Source: Pelomyxa schiedti (Eukaryota; Evosea; Pelobiontida; Pelomyxidae). From it: a DNA stretch of 47,215 bases. The notes below the pieces were generated by a model that was given only the letters and a program-made list of their open reading frames with translations, was not told where the DNA came from and made no database searches. The stretch covers positions 1 through 47,215 of the forward strand of contig JAHLWZ010000681.1 of NCBI GenBank assembly GCA_020536535.1, written 5' to 3'. Positions 42,998-47,215 of this stretch are shown in pieces. Numbering within the stretch: the first letter of the stretch is position 1; every line of letters starts with the position of its first letter. A program made the position numbers and the translations under genes.

Positions 42998-43253
42998 GAA
43001 AAAGGAATTGTAAATTTGTTTTCATAAAAGCCTGTGAGGAAGCAAACAGCTGGTGTGGCTTCTTGGTAAATCATGTTTCTTATGGAAAGAAGAGGAGGTT
43101 TCCTCCACCGTCGTTGTTTCTACTACTCTGTGCGGAGCCATTAGCTGAAATTGGAATCAGATGGCTGATTAAAATAATCAACAGACCGGAACGCTGTAAT
43201 TTTCGTTGTCATCGCTCAGGATCGGCGGTCTGGTGTTTTTTTTATTCAGCCAG

Positions 43254-46200
43254 ATGATGAAGCTCGGTGCTGCTGTGGGGGTGCGTGTCTTTGTTGTAGG
43301 TATATTGCTCAATCAATTGAAAAAATTGCAGGCAGCACGTCGCCGAGGAGTGCTGGAGATGTGCGCCACCGGCTTCTTTGTTGCGATTATGGGATGGTCT
43401 GTTGTGGTGTCGTTCACAACGGGGATGTGGTTTCCTGCGTCTTCGTTCCACTCTGAGCCCTTCCAAAGATGCCCACAGAATGACTCCAAGTGCAACGTGA
43501 GTGTATTCCAATGGGCTTTTTCTACTGAATTTTGCAACTCATGCTTTGTGTAGGGGTTTTATGGTTTTGAGCGAGTCCTAATACTTTTTCTTGATGGATT
43601 CTCTTATAACGATGCCAATAAATACATACTTCCTGCACTGGAACTCTCACGAAGTCATGTTTTTCACGGTTTTATATGCTTTGTATACACATTCGTTTGA
43701 CACCTGCACAGTGCCAAATACACCACAAGAAACCTACGCTATACTTACAACCTATTTCTCTGGCCTCCCTGACACAAACGTACTTGGGCAACAAGTAAAC
43801 ACTGACAATTTCTTCTTTCAGATGAACCAATGTGGCTATAACGTACTTTGCCTCTAGATATTTTCAATGTGTTACTTATCAAATAGCTATTAGTTTCACT
43901 TCATGAGGCAAGGAGGCTTTTTGGGCAATATATTCACACTGACCCTCCTCCTAAAATGTTTGGGTCTCTGGGTCAGCCAGTCCAAAATGTATTTATATTG
44001 AAATGTTTCGTGCTGCTCAGTATTTGCAGTTATCAGAAATACTTGACGTAGTTAAGAGCAAGTCCCAAAGTCTGTTTACTGGGTCAACACTGTTGGATTG
44101 GGCTTCTCATCGATGGGAAAATGGCAAAGCTGACCATACTGGAGATGTGTTGAAAAATACCCTCAAAGTGCGTTCGGAAACATAGAAATTTAACAACCTC
44201 TCATAACATTGTTGTAGTACATGAGAGTGGTAAAAAGTTGGATTGATGATAATCCAGAGTACCTTCTTGTCATATTTAGTGATCATGGCCGCAACACCGG
44301 AAAATCACTGTCTCACAGCCACGGACCAGTTGCTGATGGAAATGAGCCTATTCTTGTTCTCTACTCCCCAATTCTCCAGCCTCAACGCGGGGGTAATTCA
44401 TCCAGTTGGATAACTCCAGGTAAGAGTGCTTCTCCTTTATACCAATAACCGAAAAAGAGGATGTCTCTCCCATTATCACTTGGTATTTCAAGTGTATTGG
44501 AATACCGGCATTATCTTGTGGCAGGTCGCATAGAAAAGGAAACTTATTAGTAATACTTGTTTTAGACTTTCCCCTGCTGCACTTCCGGAAAGTGAACAAG
44601 TTCAATTTATCGAGTAGGTTTAATTTTTCATAAAATAATCGTGACGGAAAGAGTAGACTTTCAGCAAATACTGAGCAGCTTCTCCGCCATTTGGAACGGA
44701 AGTCATCAATTTCCGCTATGCCTTATAGAACTGAGTTTTCAGAAATTAAAGCTCGAAGTCAAAACAACCACACAATAAGAGACCTTATAAATCTTTCTTC
44801 AGCCATCAGTGGTAAGACTTGTTACACACAAACAATGTTCTAAGTAAGTAGGTAAGCTGTTGCAAAGTACTTTCAGTTTTTGGTCAGTTTGCCTCAACTT
44901 GACTCTTGCCCTTCTTTCTCTATATAAAATCGTACAACATGACTTTGGGTCTATAGCTGGTAAACCTTGCCGTTCTGCCTTCTTTAACTTCAATCACAGG
45001 CTTCCTTCATAGTCTCAGCTCTCAATCAGCCCCAATTATGTCATTCTTGATATTTACATTCTTTTTCCCTTTTCTCCTATGTGGATTCAACTCTGCATTT
45101 GCCTTGCAACATCAGGCTGCTATTATTTATAGTGCAACCTTTTTCCTTCTCTTGATTCTTTTTCTGTCGAAGTTGCACGACAGTAATGGATTCTATGACA
45201 ACAAGGTACTTTATTCATCAAACCAAACCAACAAATAAATCTCAGGAAGGGCTATTTAAAGAAGGCACCAGAGTTGTTTTACTGGCTTTTTTCTTGCTTT
45301 CTGCCTCTATTTTCCACTTGGGACTTCCTCTCGTTTTAGATCTTTTAAATCTATGGTGGAAACGAGATTTCGCGATGACCAACCCTCCTCCGACTTTCTT
45401 TCTCATCTTTATGTTTGTCTGAGACTATCGGAGTTTTCCTTATTATCTTCCAGATATCTCTTTTACTTGTATAAGCAAGGCGGACCCAAAAAAACTATGG
45501 CATTTGCTTGTGCACCTCCAGTTATTGTTCTTGCATTAAGAGAGATTGTATACTTTTCTTCGTCACCTCCTTCTGGCAATAGCATTTATTTCTTTGCTTC
45601 ATACATTTGGTTGCTTTTTCTTCTCCCAGTGGCAATGGTATGAAAACTGATATTCACAAAATCTGTGGAATGAATTTTTTTTTTTCTGAAGGTTTTTGTC
45701 AAAGACCCTAACTCAATGCACATATGGCACCTGCCGTTGTGCTGTTCCATGTTTATGATGTATAATGGAATAGAACGAACTTCTCTTCTCTGCTTACAGC
45801 TTCCAATTTTTTACCTTGCTTCATCTACCCTTTCCAGACAGTCACATGGTATATGTTTTGATTTAGTTTAGTCTAATCGTACACAAGATACCAGCAGAGT
45901 CTTAGTCAAGCCACTCAGTCTTAAATTTTCCAGGCTGACTGTATTCAGTTTCTTGGGTCCGCATTTCTTCATATGAAAGGAGCTAATTTTCCTCTAGTTT
46001 GCTCTGCATATATGTTTCACATGCTGATGGGACACGGATTTGATATGATGGCCATACCTGTCTCAATAACAGGATTTGAACTCCTGGAAGATATAAATCC
46101 CAATTTGGTGGGATTATTACTATGCCTCCGCGAGTGGGGAACATTTATACTTGTCACAGCATTCATCACAACAATTCCACAGAGAACCTCATTACCGTCT

Positions 46201-46475
46201 GAATACACAAGCAATCTTCTTCAGGTTTTAAAAACCCACATCATGCTACTTTTCTATTTCTGATTGAAAAAAAAAAGGTGTGGAGACAAGTAACAGCCTT
46301 TGTGCTGATAGCGTACGTGTGGCACGAGATTGGGCAAGCCCTCAGCCCACGACTTGCAGACTTCATTCAGATCTTTGTAGTTATAGCCTTCTCTGTTGTC
46401 ATACTGGTGGCGCTGTTATTGTACAGCACTCCATCTCCGCTTGCGCGCCCAAAACACCCTCTACTCTCGGAGTAA
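43254..46475 (+). CDS. GPI ethanolamine phosphate transferase-like membrane protein (PIG-N/O/G class)
   Basis: Starts at ATG 43254 with an N-terminal hydrophobic anchor (GVLEMCATGFFVAIMGWSVV). An alkaline-phosphatase-fold luminal domain follows: LILFLDGFSYND, TYAILTTYFSGLPDTNVLGQQ, NQCGYNVLCLG, ADHTGD, and YLLVIFSDHGRNTG with GPVADGNEPILVLYSP. The second half (45038-46475) is a series of about nine or ten hydrophobic helices with exons joined at 46226/46278 (VWRQVTAFVLIAYVWHEIG). These ER enzymes add ethanolamine phosphate to mannoses of the GPI anchor. Metal-binding Asp and His are visible, but several luminal motifs are weaker than in PIG-O, so the specific class is open. Multi-exon; internal borders approximate. 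Confidence 0.68.
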
Positions 46476-46607
46476 ACACTGGTTGTCTTGTTTTGACACA
46501 TCATAATTAGAGTCAAACACGTTTTCCAAGAACTTGTTAATTTATTTTGCCAAACAAAAGCTGATTTTTCGCTTTTCTCTAAAAACAAGAGTTTAATCGC
46601 AAGGGAA

Positions 46608-47215
46608 ATGGCAACCACCGAAGAGGCGACACCGGCTGTTGTTGATACGACAACACAAACTACCCCAACTGCGACAGCGACGGCAACAACGACGCCGGCG
46701 GTTACCAAACCGCTCAAGGTTGTTGCATTCAACAGCAGCCCTCATCCTGTCAAGGGCAACACGGCGGCGATGATTGCGTGGATCTTCGAGGTTGTTTCTT
46801 TGTGCCTTTTTTTTTTTTTTTTGTAAATCTGAAATACGTTGTGAAGGAGCTGCAGAAACAAGGGGTCGAATGCGAGGTTATGAATATCGGTAATAGGCTT
46901 ACTGTTGGGTGCGGAGGATGCGGAGGGTGCTCCGGCAAAAATGTACGCTCATACTTTGTGGCTTGGGAAATTCATGTGATGCCACTATAGGCTTGTGTCA
47001 AGAAGCAAGATGGGGGCTGGATTAACGAGGCCTACCAAAAAATGCTCGAAGCTGATGCAATCATTCTTGCAAGTCCCACCCACTTTGCGGATGTCAACTG
47101 CGAAATGAAGTCTCTTATTGACAGGTGCGGAATGATCGCACTATGCAACGGTCGCACATTGAGGTTCAAGGTTCTTCCTCTATTCGATTCTTTACTGGTC
47201 ACTAAGCAATCCTCT
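46608..47215 (+). CDS. Iron-sulfur flavoprotein / NADPH-dependent FMN reductase-like protein (5' part)
   Basis: Exons 46608-46790, 46847-46942, 46991 to about 47168, then a GT donor; the rest is beyond the window. An Ala/Thr-rich leader precedes a flavodoxin-like fold: VVAFNSSPHPVKGNT (FMN phosphate loop), then GCGGCGGCSGKNAC, a compact C-x2-C-x2-C-x5-C cluster motif as in archaeal and anaerobic-protist iron-sulfur flavoproteins, then EADAIILASPTHFADVNCEMKSLIDR. Such proteins are homodimers with FMN and a [4Fe-4S] cluster, linked to peroxide or oxygen reduction in anaerobes. The Thr-rich leader has no clear targeting signal. Confidence 0.85.

Noticed and set aside
1-47215. CRISPR arrays, insertion sequences, phage or plasmid features, tRNA or rRNA genes
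   Set aside because: None seen; the window is intron-rich eukaryotic DNA. I could not run tRNAscan or Rfam, so small RNAs inside introns are not excluded.

Overview
The window is nuclear DNA of a unicellular eukaryote. Genes lie close together on both strands. Almost every gene is broken by many very short introns, mostly 32 to 100 nt, with GT-AG borders and T-rich acceptors. I rebuilt most genes by joining exons so that phase and protein-family motifs agree. For fourteen complete genes the joined coding length is an exact multiple of three. The gene set suggests a free-living amoeboid, possibly flagellated protist, most like Amoebozoa: Ras/Rho/CARMIL/CYRI actin control, a dynein-2 light chain, BRWD-like and VIT-vWA proteins, and Cys-rich surface proteins. 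The formate/nitrite transporter and the iron-sulfur flavoprotein hint at low-oxygen life (archamoeba- or breviate-like). The lineage is inferred.

Layout. 1-6.8 kb: end of an unknown gene, an FNT channel with a His-rich tail, a membrane-anchored dual-specificity phosphatase, an unrecognised Cys/Asn-rich gene, a DUF1349 protein and a DYNLT2B-type Tctex1 dynein light chain. 7.0-21 kb: the most interesting block. A 24-exon minus-strand gene encodes RasGAP, coiled coil, PH and CARMIL-type LRRs in one frame. Head-to-head with it lies CYRI, the Rac1-binding brake of SCAR/WAVE. Then follow an EGF-like membrane protein, a Lys-rich repeat protein, and a gene that reads RhoGAP, SH3, Pro-rich linker and a complete prenylated Ras GTPase in one frame.

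21-28.7 kb: an ABCB-type half transporter with a four-helix N-terminal domain and a zinc-finger insert, an ARF-like GTPase, and molybdenum cofactor sulfurase. 29-43 kb: a BRWD/PHIP-like WD-repeat protein with no bromodomain recognised, an MBOAT acyltransferase, a VIT-vWA protein and an unrecognised protein ending in a SAP domain. 43-47 kb: a GPI ethanolamine-phosphate-transferase-like membrane protein and the 5' part of an iron-sulfur flavoprotein.

The central inference is that 7-21 kb carries two covalent Ras-to-Rac/actin links. One is a Ras-inactivating domain fused to a CARMIL-type actin scaffold. The other is a Ras GTPase fused to a RhoGAP-fold domain that lacks its arginine finger. A Rac effector (CYRI) lies between them. 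Both fusions rest on splice reconstruction and need transcript support.
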